Shown one piece after another: positions 1 to 11,728 of a stretch of DNA of 64,000 bases (positions are counted from its first letter, which is position 1; every line of letters begins with the position of its first letter). Under the pieces are notes generated by a model. The model was given only the letters and a program-made list of their open reading frames with translations. It was not told the origin of the DNA and searched no databases. This DNA is from Haberlea rhodopensis (lineage: Eukaryota > Streptophyta > Magnoliopsida > Lamiales > Gesneriaceae): assembly GCA_907163345.1 (NCBI GenBank), contig CAJQUN010000060.1:3410001-3474000 (forward strand). Reading direction: 5' to 3'. Both the position numbers and the translations under genes were made by a program.

Positions 1-263
1 CCAGAAAACTTGATAACTCTTCGATCTTAGAATCTGTTTGGTAGGATAAGTTTGAAATGTTAATAGGCATATCAAGACATTAGTTTCATCATTTTTGCAA
101 ATTAAGAATGGTAGTGAAATTATTATGCATGTGTCATCTGTAGTCATTATACCGAGAGCCAAGAGTTTATGATATACTTTCTTAATGATTGAGTTGATCT
201 GTTTTTGTGATCCATCAGCATGGGTGCGACATTTCGTATGTTATGATTAAATGATTGTTGCAG

Positions 264-545
264 AGAATAACAATCGGGGAGATCAAAAAGCACCCTTGGT
301 TTATAAAGAACCTACCTATAGAATTGATGGAAGAAGATGAAAGTAGCGTGCAAATGAGAAATGGAGATGATTATTGTACTCAGGGTATTGAAGAAGCATT
401 GACAATAATACAAGAGGCTAGGGAAGCAGGAGAAGTTCCCAAAAGTGGTGGCACTTTTGTGGGAGGAAGCATGGATCTCGATGAAATTGATGATGCTGAT
501 ATAGATGATGTAGAGACAAGTGGGGATTTTGTGTGTGCTTTATGA
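264..545 (+). CDS. SnRK2 protein kinase, C-terminal exon (partial gene)
   Basis: This is the last exon of a plant SnRK2 Ser/Thr kinase; the catalytic exons lie left of the window. The exon follows a TTGCAG acceptor and encodes about 93 residues. It opens with the end of kinase subdomain XI (RITIGEIKKHPWF), continues into the SnRK2 box (EEALTIIQEAREAGEVPK), and closes with an acidic stretch ending SGDFVCAL. That short acidic tail and ending resemble the ABA-weakly-activated SnRK2.7/SnRK2.8 group (rice SAPK1/2) rather than the OST1 group, which ends SGEIVYAM; this subgroup call is from memory of the family. SnRK2 kinases phosphorylate transcription factors and channels during osmotic and ABA signalling. 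The frame is open up to the TGA, and a 3'UTR presumably runs to about 700. Confidence 0.9.
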   Translation, partial: RITIGEIKKHPWFIKNLPIELMEEDESSVQMRNGDDYCTQGIEEALTIIQEAREAGEVPKSGGTFVGGSMDLDEIDDADIDDVETSGDFVCAL

Positions 546-744
546 AATGGATAAGTATTCCGTGTATGTGTGTGCATATATATTCCAATTACCTTTTCTA
601 TCTAAACATGTAAAATGTTACGATGATGTTTTTTGTATGTTTTGAGGGTAGAGATAGTTATGCTGTCTCAATGAATGTGTGTTTGACCTGTTGGAACGAT
701 GTTATCTTTGTTCCATTACAAATACAAGTGGTCATAGTATTAAT

Positions 745-1770
745 AAGAGGCCACACGCCAAAGAAAAATACAGTACTCAAGATATTATGGTGGGCTTTGA
801 CGAAGAAAAAAGTCAACATCAAGCATGTCAATATAATCAAGAACATGTATGACGAAGTAGCATCCAATGTGAGAACGTGCAGTGGGATGACAAGTGAGTT
901 CTCGATCATTATTGGATTGCATCTAGGGTCCTTTCTTGTTCGTCCTATTGATGGATGAGATAACAAAAGACTTACCGACTGAATTACTTTGGAAGATACT
1001 TTTTGCTGGCAATGTGTGTTAATCGATGAGACAATGGCAGATGTAAATGCCAAATTGGAGTTATGGAGAGAGATGAAATCGAATGATTTTAGATTAAGTA
1101 TGTCTTAAACGGGATATATGGAATGCAGATTTAGTGGTCGTACCTTTCGGGATTCCGTGTTGTAGCACTTGGTGGTCAATAGGTATCGATGAGCAGCAAG
1201 TTTGATACCTAGGTTTAGTTATCCAAAGGATGAAGATATTGCCAATGACGTTAACTACAAGATCTAGGCTGGCTGGTTAAAATGGAGAAACACCACCGGA
1301 GTTCTATGTGATCGTAATATCCGCCTGAAATTAAAAGGAAAGTTTTATAGAATCGATGTTAAACCCACAATAATGTATGTGACGGAATGTTGGGCACCCA
1401 AGAGGAATCGCATCCAAAAGATGAGTGTGACAGAGATGTGTATGCTTCGTTGGATGTGCGATAAGACCATAATAGATAAAATAAGGAACGAAGATATTCG
1501 AGTTGAAGTTGGTATAGCTTGTATAGAAGAGAATATGCAAGAAAGCAGCTTACGTAGGTTTGGTCACGATTGATGTAGGCCCAGCAGTGCACCTGTACGT
1601 CGAGTGGTGTCAATGAATTTCGGTCAGTTCACGAGAGCGAGATGACGATCGAAGAAGACATGTGTCGAAGTTATACGCAAAGACTTGGAGTGCAATGGGA
1701 TTATAGAAGATATTTTAACCGATAGAAGCGCTTGGAGAAGACTGACACATGTATTGAGTCTTGTATAAAA
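745..1770 (+). pseudogene. LINE reverse transcriptase C-terminal remnant
   Basis: Degenerate plant L1-type LINE polyprotein. The reading jumps between frames but keeps the usual order: a block around KKVNIKHVNIIKNMYDEV, then FSIIIGLHLGS, VDETMADVNAKLELW, an ILYGxE-like block at about 1370-1400 (MYVTECWAPK), and the C-terminal cassette MCMLRWMCDKTIIDKIRNED, GIACIEENMQ, LRRFGH, DRSAWRR. The YADD-type catalytic segment is lost around 950-1010. Many stops and frame breaks show that it is dead. It starts about 200 bp after the SnRK2 stop codon, so the host 3'UTR may read into it. The 3' boundary is a short A-rich stretch near 1790. Confidence 0.85.
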
Positions 1771-2473
1771 CACTTTAAAATCCCCATCGTGATGAAAAAA
1801 ACAAAAATCTTCTAGAATTTTAAAATGTATTATAAGTAGTTCTAATATTATATAAAATACTAAAATATTTTTGAGAAATAATTGAAAACTAAATTAAAAA
1901 TAACGATAAAATTGAAAGAAAATGAAGTAGTGGAACATTGTATTAGAGAATGTTATATACGTTCAGTTTTGTTTTCATGAACGAAATATTTCAAAATATC
2001 ACAATATAATCTTCCAGTAATTCAAGATGTCAATTTTTTTCTTGCATTTGACATATTTTATTGTATAGGTCTTGAAAAAGCATAAATTCCAGAAAAAAGG
2101 GGTCTTAATTACACTTATAATTAAAATTTCCATACGGGATTTTAATGTTGATTTAACACATAGGTGTTTTTTTTAACTCATTTATTTTTGAAATAGGATT
2201 TTAAGTGCAAAATGAAAAATATTAATAATTTTTAGCTAATCTAAAAAAGACCAAAATGTGGTTTTTGCAATTTATCCAACCATGTTTAAATAATAAGATA
2301 TTGATGAAGATTGTTAATATAAATTAATATATATGTTGTTTGTTATAAATTGGACAAATAATGATTCTCAAAACCACAAATCAACAATTACTAGATGAAT
2401 AACAATTTTTGATAGGGTAACAAAAATTAGGAGAAAAACTCAAGAAAAAATAATAAATTTATTGATTTATTTA
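1771..2473. other. AT-rich intergenic stretch, nothing recognised
   Basis: No gene, RNA or clear repeat boundary is visible. The composition is strongly AT-rich with runs of A and T; it may include the eroded tail of the LINE on the left. Confidence 0.5.
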
Positions 2474-4646
2474 GAGTAAATTACACATAGGTACCACTTT
2501 TCAAAACATGTTTCAATTAAATCTAGCAAAATATTTTCTTTTCAACTAAATACATCTTGTGAGAATCTTCTTTCAACTAAGTCCATTTTTATGAAACCCT
2601 AATCGAATTAGTCATTTAATATTCCTAAAATACCCACAGTTGAATTATCTCTTCATCGTCGTGAGAGTTGGTGATGGTCGCGTGTTACTGGGAAATCAAC
2701 ATAATGGTTAGGCGAGGTGGAGCAGTGGCGGTGTTGTGGTGGAGGCAACGACGACTCCTTTTCGTTTTGCCAAATGTCATTATTCTCCAATCACAGAAAA
2801 CCGACATTTTGTTTCAATTTTGTTTGCTGTTTTATGGTATTTTTGGATTTAATTAACATTGAACTTTTATTTCAATTTTGGTACACATTATGTGTTTGTT
2901 AAAATGTCTCTTTACGTAAACAAATTTTTTTTGTAGCAAATTTGAAAAAGATAAACAACATATCATCTCATTCTAAAGGTTTTGATTGATTTTTTCTCCA
3001 CTTTCATTTGTTTATGTACAACATACCAAGTAAAAAATAGACTCTAAAATTCATTTTCATTTGTTTACATAATATTTTCATTTCTAAACTTTCAGATATC
3101 ATGTCACTACATTAGTGGAAGGATCTATAATAACATAAACGATGCATATATCAAATTCCTGACAATATATCAGTGAGGATAGCACTATCTTATCTTCCCA
3201 AATCAAAGTTGAAGAACTAACAAGCTTAAACAAGCAAGCAACACACAGCGGTGCATGTAAATTACATGCATCGCTAGTCTATCGGTGCATGTAATTTACA
3301 TGCACCGTTAATCTACCGGTGCATATAATTTACATGCACCGATAGTCAACCGGTGCATGTAAATGACATGCACCTGTAGACTCAACATCTGCATTGGTTC
3401 TCAAATTACATAATGAACAAGTATAATAAAATAAGTGTTAAAGACGATAACAAATTACACTTAAAAGTTAAGACACACATGTGTAATATATTATCATTTG
3501 AAAAATAATATACTTTTTGTATGAGATTATTCAATAATTTATCGTATAGTATATACTCATCCATAATAAAAATTTAGTTTCTAAAATAATATGTCGTATC
3601 TTTAATTTGTTATAAGATCAACAAGCAAGTAACATATAGCGGTGCATGTAATTTACATGCACCGATAGTCTACAGGTGCATCACCGCCTATTGGTGCATG
3701 TATATTACATGCATCGATAGATTTTAGCAAGTCGGTGCATGTGAATTACATGCACCACTGAGTCTATTGGTGCATGTAAATTACATGCATCGATAGACTT
3801 ATATTATATTTAAGCAAAAACATAGTTTTTTACATATAATTTTGAATATGAAACCTTTTTTCCTCATTAATTTTTTTTTAAATTACACCTAAGTCTAAAG
3901 GTGCATGTAAGTTACATGTACCACTGAGTCGATCGATACATCTAAATTACATGCACCGATAGACTCATGAGCTGTTGGTGCATGTAAATCACATGCACCT
4001 TTAGACCTATCGGTGCATGTAAATTACATGCACCGATAGACTCATGAGTTGTTGGTGCATGTAAATTACATGCACCAATAATTTCGATATCATTACATTC
4101 TCAAATTTTCATTCAAACAATCGATTGAACATCTCAAATACATTATATCTTTGAGTTTTACATTAAAATTTTACAAACAATCATGAAATTCATAATAAAT
4201 ATAAAATTTTCGTTCAAAAAATTGATCGAACATCTCAAATACATTATACTTTTACGTTTTCACATTAAAAATCTACAAACAATCATTACAAAAAAATTGA
4301 AATTCATAAGAAATATAAACAAAATCAATCGGTAAATAGATGATAAAGAGAATAAGGAGATGATTTTGTCTTCTTGCACAACCTTTTTCGTTTCTTCGTG
4401 ACCAGTGCGCGCAACTCCGATGCCAATCGGAGGAGCGACAACTTGCGACGACTATCGTTGGTGGTTGGGATATGTGGCTGGTGTGAGGGTTGGAGACTAG
4501 GGTTTTGAGGTTGAATGATGTGATTCAAGGAAGACAGAAGACTATTTTGGTCATTTTGACCAAAAGTGGACCTAGTTGAAAGAGTTTTTCTTGGGTGACT
4601 CGACCAAAAAATCTTTTAACAAATGGTACCGACCCGAAAATTTCCC
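2474..4646. mobile_element. Putative non-autonomous Mutator-like element (ends approximate)
   Basis: The two ends look like diverged inverted repeats. The left reads GAGTAAATTAC then AGGTACCACTTTT. The right end, reverse-complemented, reads GGGAAATTTTC then CGGTACCATTTG, and both sides continue with CTTTCAACTA(A/G)GTCCA. The right end also matches the start of the chimera at 50150 (both have CGGGTCGGTA) and resembles the TIR at 37614. No transposase is visible, only short non-conserved frames near both ends. I could not find a matching 9-bp target-site duplication, so the exact borders are uncertain. The 3249-4076 palindrome array is cargo inside it. The right end stops about 60 bp before the TGGGCY motifs of the eS6 promoter. 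Confidence 0.5.
3249..4076. repeat. Array of 13 near-identical 23-bp palindromes in three clusters
   Basis: The repeated unit has arms GGTGCATGTAA and TTACATGCACC around one central A/T base. Copies start near 3250, 3284, 3318, 3352; 3641, 3693, 3734, 3769; and 3900, 3936, 3977, 4012, 4054. Within a cluster they lie about 34-42 bp apart, separated by short related linkers (GATAGTC, GATAGACT, GAGTC). Most differ from the consensus by 0-2 bases; the copy at 3936 is the most decayed. Every arm contains CATGCA, the RY core bound by plant B3-domain factors, but whether that matters here is unknown. The symmetry could also make RNA or DNA hairpins. Confidence 0.9.
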
Positions 4647-4706
4647 TTAGATGGTTCTTCTAAAAAGACTCATAGCAGCAGGGGAATTGGACTTTGTTTA
4701 CCACCA

Positions 4707-4753
4707 GGCCCATGCAATCAACAAACATATGGGCCGATAATACCCTGAGCCCA
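4707..4753 (+). promoter_or_regulatory. Three site II (TGGGCY) promoter motifs upstream of eS6
   Basis: TGGGCC occurs at 4707-4712 (reverse strand) and 4730-4735, and TGGGCT at 4748-4753 (reverse strand), 120-170 bp before the eS6 start codon. A telo-box-like AGCCCTAG follows at about 4802. Site II motifs with telo-boxes are characteristic of plant ribosomal-protein promoters, where TCP factors act; binding here is inferred. Confidence 0.6.
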
Positions 4754-4873
4754 TTTATGCACCATTTTTACCACTACTTAAATGCTTATAGGTAACCCCG
4801 AAGCCCTAGTTACGGCTGAGCTTTGAGAACTCTTGTGTGACTTCTTCGCCGCATTCTCCCCGTTCCGTCGAAG

Positions 4874-6667
4874 ATGAAGGTTTCAATCTCTCCCTCGTAC
4901 ATCATACAGATATATATAATCATACACCTTTAGTCAAGTGGAATTTTATCGTATAATCTTTGGTTTATATATTGCAGTTCAATATCGCAAATCCGACCAC
5001 AGGATGCCAGAAGAAGCTGGAGATCGACGATGACATGAAGCTGTATGTCTTGATTTTTTATTAACTATGGATAATTTTGAACGTTATTATTAATGCTTTG
5101 ATGGATCATTTATTGGTTTTAGATCTCTGGAAGTTCCTATTCGAATTTTTTTTAAAAAAAATTCGCTTATCTTTTCATTGGTTCTGTTCGAAAATTATTA
5201 CGGTGGGGCATGATGTGGTTTCACGATGGAAATACATCAAATCATTTTTATTTATTTATTTTGTTTTGTTTTTATTTTTATTATTTATTCCTAGAAAAAT
5301 TTCGTTATACAGTGCTTCAAAGTTGATTTTTCTGTGAGTAATTGAGCTGCATAATGGTGCCGAAACCTTTGATTGATTAAGCTTTGGTCAAGACTTGCTC
5401 TTTCCTTTTTTCGTTTTGTTGCACGCATCTTTTATTGAAGAAATCATATAGTTAACGGCAATGGTCTTCTACCAAGTGAAGTAATGAATGAGTTCGGGCA
5501 AACTGAGCTGAACTCCCACGTCTAGCAATACATTTCCCTTTGGTGTTGTTTTGATCAAGTGTACTTCAGTCCTCGTGTCATTCGTTTTCCTTTTATTGGT
5601 TTTTGAATTAAGTTTGATAGGACACTTACCAATTTGCCTTATATAAGAAGCAATTGATTTTCTGATTCAGCCCTTACTCTGAGTAAATTAGCTTAGCTTT
5701 ACCCTATGTATATAAATTGCAGTCGCGTGTTCTGGGACAAGAGGATCTCTCAGGAGGTCAGCGGGGACGCCCTTGGTGAGGTATGATTAATATTTCAAGA
5801 TAAAATTCTAATTCTGCCACGATGATGGTTTTTCAAATGATGATGGTTGTTCTGACATGTCTGTAACAATTTGATGTTTCAGGAGTTCAAGGGGTATGTA
5901 TTCAAGATTATGGGGGGTTGTGACAAGCAAGGTTTCCCAATGAAGCAGGGTGTGTTGACACCAGGTCGTGTTCGACTCTTGCTGCATAGAGGTGTGTATA
6001 ATTTTCTTGTGACCCCTTCTATTTAGGGTTTAATTTTGTTTGACATCTAAAAACTGGATATTTGTCCGAACAGGTACCCCATGTTTCCGAGGTTATGGTA
6101 GGAGAAATGGAGAGCGTAGAAGGAAGTCTGTTCGTGGGTGCATTGTCAGCCCCGATCTTTCTGTTCTGAACTTGGTGATTGTCAAAAAGGGAGATAATGA
6201 TCTGCCTGGATTGACCGATGTTGAGAAGCCTAGGATGAGAGGTCCGAAGAGAGCTTCAAAGATCCGCAAGCTCTTCAATCTCTCCAAGGAAGATGATGTT
6301 AGAAAGTATGTCAACACATATCGCCGGACGTTTACCAACAAAGCTGGTGAGTTTCTCCACGAAAACATTTTAGCAATGATGGATCTTGATTCTAAAAATG
6401 GCTGATATGAAGTTCTATCTGACCACAGGGAAGAAAGTGAGCAAAGCTCCCAAGATTCAGAGGCTGGTGACTCCCTTGACATTGCAGAGGAAGAGGGCTA
6501 GAATTGCTGACAAGAAGAAGAGAATTGCTAAGGCCAAGTCGGAGGCTGCTGAGTACCAGAAGCTTCTTGCTACTCGATTGAAGGAACAGAGGGAAAGGCG
6601 CAGCGAGAGCTTGGCAAAGAAGAGGTCTAGACTTTCTGCAGCGTCAAAGATTTCGATTGTTGCTTAA
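4874..6667 (+). CDS. RPS6: Ribosomal protein eS6 (RPS6), 40S subunit
   Basis: Complete six-exon gene: 4874-4879, 4978-5042, 5723-5780, 5883-5991, 6074-6346, 6429-6667. These sum to 750 nt (249 aa plus stop), the usual plant eS6 length. The first exon is only ATG AAG; splicing gives the conserved start MKFNIANPTTGCQKKLEIDD, confirming the start codon. Later blocks include VFKIMGGCDKQGFPMKQGVL, RGYGRRNGERRRKSVRGC and a Lys/Arg-rich C terminus with the phosphorylatable serines RRSESLAKKRSRLS. eS6 is an rRNA-binding 40S protein and the classical target of TOR-S6 kinase signalling. All introns are GT-AG and no frame breaks are seen. A growth-linked promoter with site II motifs lies directly upstream. 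Confidence 0.97.
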
Positions 6668-7873
6668 GTACGACCTACTGCCAGACTGCAATTCCCAGCT
6701 GGTCAAGTGTTGATGTCCTTTTGAATGAGATTATTTTGACTGCTTTGTTTCATTAAAATGCCTATACACTCTGCAATTGGTATTTGGTTTTGTTGATGTC
6801 GAGCCCTTAACAACATACCTTTAGTTTTCTGTCAGCATTTTATGGTCATTTTAAAAACAATCGATTTATATAATCAAATTTAATTCTTATTTCATTTGTT
6901 TTGTTTGAAAAATAAGATGCAATAATATACATTATTCAATTCACATAATAATCAAATATTATAGAAGCAGTAAGAAATGGGAAACCAAACCTTGTTCAAG
7001 CGATTCGGTTTTGATTACTGTCGATTATATAACTAATTTCGTTAATTTTGGAACCTTTAACAAGCCTAATGTCAGTTACTCCCTAAATATACCTTTCTTT
7101 AACACACGTACATCCAGAGATATGCATGTGTGATAAAATTAGTTTCTGAAAATACAGTAAACAAAATTCAAAAATTTGAGTGATGAAACTATATTTATAA
7201 AATATAATTCATAAAACCTATTATGAATTAAATCTCACACTTAAATCTCATTTCCGACTATTTTTAACATACAAGAGATACTTTAAAAGTTTCTTTTGAA
7301 AAGAAGGCTATATAATATAATTGTTATCTCAACGTCATCATCTTTATCACTTCAACAACTTTCTCGATTATCAGTTCGTCAATAACATCTTTGCAGTTAT
7401 ATTATTTTGTTCATTACAATAAATTTATAGAAAAATCAATATATGTTAAATTATTATGATATTTTCAATCCAAATCTATATATTTATAAAAGTTTAACTG
7501 TATTTTCTTATACTTTACTATAATCATTTTAAAAAAACATGTTCAAACTCTTTATTTTATTAAAAATCTTATAATATAAATTCAACTTTCTTTCAAATAC
7601 AAGAGTCGAATCGTAACCGTAATCGAATGTTAACCGTAATCGTAACCGTAACCATCTACGAAGGTTAATGTTAAAGGTCGAGCTATTTTGAACCTTCTAA
7701 CTATCAATTTCGAACCATGGTCATGTCTACTTGTACTGAAATATTTTTTTAGTCTACCATCCCATTTTAAACCCTAAATTCAGTCCGTTTCCAATTGGAT
7801 TCAGAGTTCAGTCTCTTTTAATTATTCACACTTATGTATACTGACAAAGTGCGGAGGAAGGAGTAAGGTTCGG
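6668..7873. other. Intergenic: eS6 3'UTR, then UBP promoter
   Basis: The first 100-150 bp are probably eS6 3'UTR. The rest is AT-rich and non-coding. Around 7605-7665 short direct repeats of TAACCG and TAATCG occur, and the adjoining 7670-7735 looks like the end of a small degraded transposon, but I could not define termini. The UBP transcription start presumably lies in the last 100 bp. Confidence 0.5.
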
Positions 7874-10800
7874 ATGGGAGCAGCGGGTTCGAAGCTGGAG
7901 AAAGCGTTGGGAGAGCAATTTCCAGAAGGCGAACGCTATTTTGGCCTCGAAAATTTCGGAAACACTTGCTACTGCAATAGCGTGCTTCAGGTTTACCACT
8001 TTTCATTCTACTTCTTTCAACTGTGGTCAGTGTGTGTATGTCTTTGTATTCTTACCGATTAATTAATTTGGCATGCTTTTCTTTATTTATATTATGTTTC
8101 ATTCTGTATTTTGATCTTATATTTGTTTCTGTGTTGCTGGAATTTTGGAAGTTGTGGCCTACCTTTTGCTTTGTGTGGATTTGTTAACGGTTGATTACGG
8201 ACTATTGCTATGTAGCGAGGGTAAAACTATTTTGCACAAAATCATACCAAAAATTTAGCTGGATCCACTTACAGGTGGTCTTCCTCGCATGAAAAAATAT
8301 CGTGTGTTGCCAAGTTAAGGTAATGCTAATAATCGCAAGTGGGAATCGCTCCAGTTATAGTTGTTGGTGTCATATAAAATCCCCGGTTTCGTTCCATCTA
8401 GTAATTGTTTGGGCCATTACATTAGGGAATAGCCTGTAATTTATTCAACACTACGAAAACTTCCTAGAAATTTTCAATAATACTGTTCGTTTCTATGCAG
8501 GCTCTTTATTTCTGTGTCCCGTTTCGTGAACAGTTGCTAGAATATTATTCAAATAACAAAAACCTGACCGATGCTGAAGAAAATCTTTTGACATGCCTGG
8601 CAGACTTATTTTTACAGGTACATTATCATTGAAATTGGCAAAACATCTTAATGAATTAGTTAGTTGGATCAACATGTTCCATCTGTTGGTTGTACGTCAA
8701 AAAATTTAAATTTCTGTTTTCAGAATTTTTTTTGTTTTTAATAATAATCTTTCCATTAATTTGATTGCTCCTAATCTGAAATAAAGAAACTAAAGCTAGA
8801 GCCCTGATGTAAAATAATGGGAACTGTTGAGAAAATGGAAACCCATATTTTGAGAAAATATGTGTATCTTTTAGTTATTTGATTAGGATGGAAATTAAAC
8901 ATCAGGTATAAGCTATTTAGCCTTATACTCTTGACTTTATTACATTAATTTTTTGTAAACATTTGCTGCTAGTGAATGACCAATAGTTTCATAAAAGGCC
9001 TCCGTAGGATTTTATTTCTCTACACATAAAGTTTGAAAGTTTCTAAAATGTCTCATTACATGTTTTTGTAAATTCTGAAGATCGTGTGCATAGAACCCAC
9101 AAAAGGCCTTTGTTTTCCAACTCTATCTTCTTATATAACGATTGAACTTGAGCTTCTCTCTACATAATTATTCTTGATTTTGTTTGTAGATAAGCTTGCA
9201 GAAGAAAAAGACAGGTGTTATTGCTCCAAAGCGTTTTGTACAGAGATTGAAGAAGCAAAATGAAATTTTTCGCAGCTACATGCACCAGGTACGAAGTATA
9301 TGTGTCACTTGTGAAGTATACTGATGGCTGTTACAGAAAAAACATCGGCATTTGAAAAATACCATACAGTGTATAGGATTCGATCTTTACAAACCAAAAT
9401 GTACAGGAGAGAGAACCCAAATTTTTTGTTGAAGCTATAAAAAAAATACAACAAGACATTGAGTTTCTTCACTTCTTGTATAACCTATTAGAATGGGAAT
9501 TGGGCATATTTTGGTAATTGGGTTCGGGTATCCTTAATTCATACTTGAACCCGAATAAGTCGGGTACGGATCGGGCCGGAACCCGAACTCGACTCCCACA
9601 GCTATACTCTGATGATTGCATTAAATTATCATAGAGTAATTATGGTTTCCTGACTAAATAACTAATAGGAGTTCCTTTAATATATATAAAAAACTAAACT
9701 CTAATAGGAGTTCGATTGTCATATACCCGGAGAGTGGACTTGATTTGCTTAAACATTATAAATGATCTTGTTACAAGGAGAGTTTAAAGATAGCGATTTC
9801 CAAACAGCGATGGTATTCTTAATTTCAAACCTTTTCTTTTGTTTAGCATGTTATGCCTTGCATGTTATATTTTCATGTTATGCACAACCACTCTTAGCCA
9901 TTTAAATACTTCTACGCTATAACTTGCAATCCACATCATTTCTCTTCCTTGATATCTTAATTTGTATATGTTGATGCTTTGGTACATTTGCACTCTAGTC
10001 ACGAGGTCTTTTGACAATTTGAAATCAGTTAATGTTCTACATATTTTTCTTCTGTAGGATGCCCATGAATTTTTGAACTATTTACTAAATGAACTGGTTG
10101 ACATACTGGAGAAGGAATCCCGAGCTCCTAAGGTTGATCAGGAAATGTCCTCTCCATCTGAAAAGATTGCTAATGGACCAAAAAGTGTGTCTTCCAATGG
10201 TGCTAAGAAGGAACCTTTGTTCACCTGGGTGCACAAAAATTTTCAGGTGCCCTTGATTTGGCATTCATCCTCAGTATAATATTTCTGTCTCGTGTATAGT
10301 GAAACTATAAGTTTGCAATGGTCCCTCAGCTGCTCTTGAAAACCCATCCCCATTGTTTAAAGAGGGGGATTCCCACCATTTTTACACTTGTAGGAATGTG
10401 TCTTCCGTGATGACAAAATAATATGGCTGGTGTTGCTTTTATTTATTCTGGTTGCTCACGTTTTTCATTATCATGCAGCTAGGTAGCTTTAAATGTGTTA
10501 CAGGGCTTTGTGGAATCTTTTTTTTCTTATTCCCAGTTTTCTGTGACGTTTAGGGTATATTGACAAATGAAACAAGATGTCTCTGCTGTGAGACATTGAC
10601 AGCAAGAGACGAAACATTTCTTGACTTGAGCCTTGATATAGAACAGAACAGTTCGATTACTAGTTGTCTGAAGAACTTTAGCTCCACTGAAACTTTAAAT
10701 GCAGAGGACAAGTTCTTCTGTGACAAATGCTGCAGGTTAGTCATAGTTTACTCAAAGATTATGGCTTTTGCTATGAGTTGGGATAAATACTGTTACCTTT

Positions 10801-11728
10801 TTGTTGGATGTATTACACTGTTAAAGATGGTTTAGACTCTGGAATACCTTGTTCCTTAGTCAAGCTATCTATTTGGTAGAATTTTTAGTTCATGATAGGA
10901 TTCCTTGTGGCAGCCATAAAAAACATGTTTAATACTGTCATTTCACAGAAATAAATCGGTAGGAATCACAAGATTGACTGTTTAAGTAGACTGTTGACAT
11001 ATCCCAATACAGAGAAGCAGGTAAGTCGATAATGCCTCCAATAAAGTGGCTATTTCAATAGCTCCATATAGGTTTTACTTAATTTTTAATGTCTTTTACT
11101 GAATACATTAAATAATCTTGCAAATATTTTTATTCAGCGAGTCCTATCTATTCCCTGAAAATCACTTTCAACCTCTCAACTATTTTGGAGATAATACAAT
11201 CACTTGTTTTTGGGGTGTGGAGTGGATGCTGGAGTTTCATAAGAATAGCAGATGTTATTTGTCTTTGAAACTTTTTGTTTTATTTTTTGTTATCCATGAA
11301 GTAAGCTTTGAGCAATATTCAGCTTGCAAGAGGCACAAAAAAGAATGAAAATAAAAAAGCCGCCTCGCATACTGGTCATCCATTTGAAGAGATTCAAGTA
11401 CATTGAACAGCTCAGTCGGTACAAGAAGCTCTCATATCGTGTCGTATTCCCTATTGAACTAAAGCTCAGCAATACTGTTGAAGATGCAGATGCTGAGTAT
11501 TCCTTATTTGCCATAGTTGTCCATGTTGGGAGTGGTCCCAATCATGGACATTATGTCAGCCTTGTGAAAAGCCACAACCATTGGTTATTCTTTGATGATG
11601 AAAATGTGGAGATGATTGAGGAATCCGCCATTCAGACTTTTTTTGGATCGGTGCACGAGTATTCGAGTAATACAGATCATGGTTATATTTTATTCTATGA
11701 AAGACTTGTTTCTGGCACCACAAATTGA
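7874..11728 (+). CDS. UBP3: Ubiquitin carboxyl-terminal hydrolase, UBP3/UBP4 type
   Basis: Six exons: 7874-7990, 8501-8617, 9190-9288, 10058-10246, 10554-10735, 11323-11728. They total 1110 nt, giving 369 aa, the length of Arabidopsis UBP3. The start is fixed by the conserved MGAAGSKLEKALG, which resembles a myristoylation-type N terminus (Gly2). The Cys box GNTCYCNSVLQ holds the nucleophile (about residue 32-33). QDAHEFLNYLLNE follows, then the zinc-binding pairs CLCC and CDKCC, KKPPRILVIHLKRFKY, and the His box GPNHGHYVSLVK with downstream WLFFDDENVE. It removes ubiquitin from conjugates; the Arabidopsis pair UBP3/UBP4 is nuclear and needed for pollen development. The frame is intact throughout. 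Intron 3 (9289-10057) carries a small repeat-like stretch at 9480-9600 rich in CGGGTNCGG-type words. Confidence 0.96.

Noticed and set aside
658..1053. 131-codon frame on the minus strand
   Set aside because: Antisense shadow of the LINE remnant, whose sense strand has clear similarity.
3249..4076. CRISPR-like array
   Set aside because: Repeats are 23-bp perfect dyads, the linkers are short and related to each other rather than unique spacers, and this is a plant nuclear genome.
4880..4977. Longer first exon for eS6 reading straight on from ATG AAG
   Set aside because: GTTTCAATC directly follows and the frame leads away from the conserved N terminus; splicing to 4978 gives MKFNIANP exactly.
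5077..5337. 86-codon frame in the eS6 gene
   Set aside because: Lies wholly in intron 2, is T-rich and hydrophobic by composition, and has no conserved motif.
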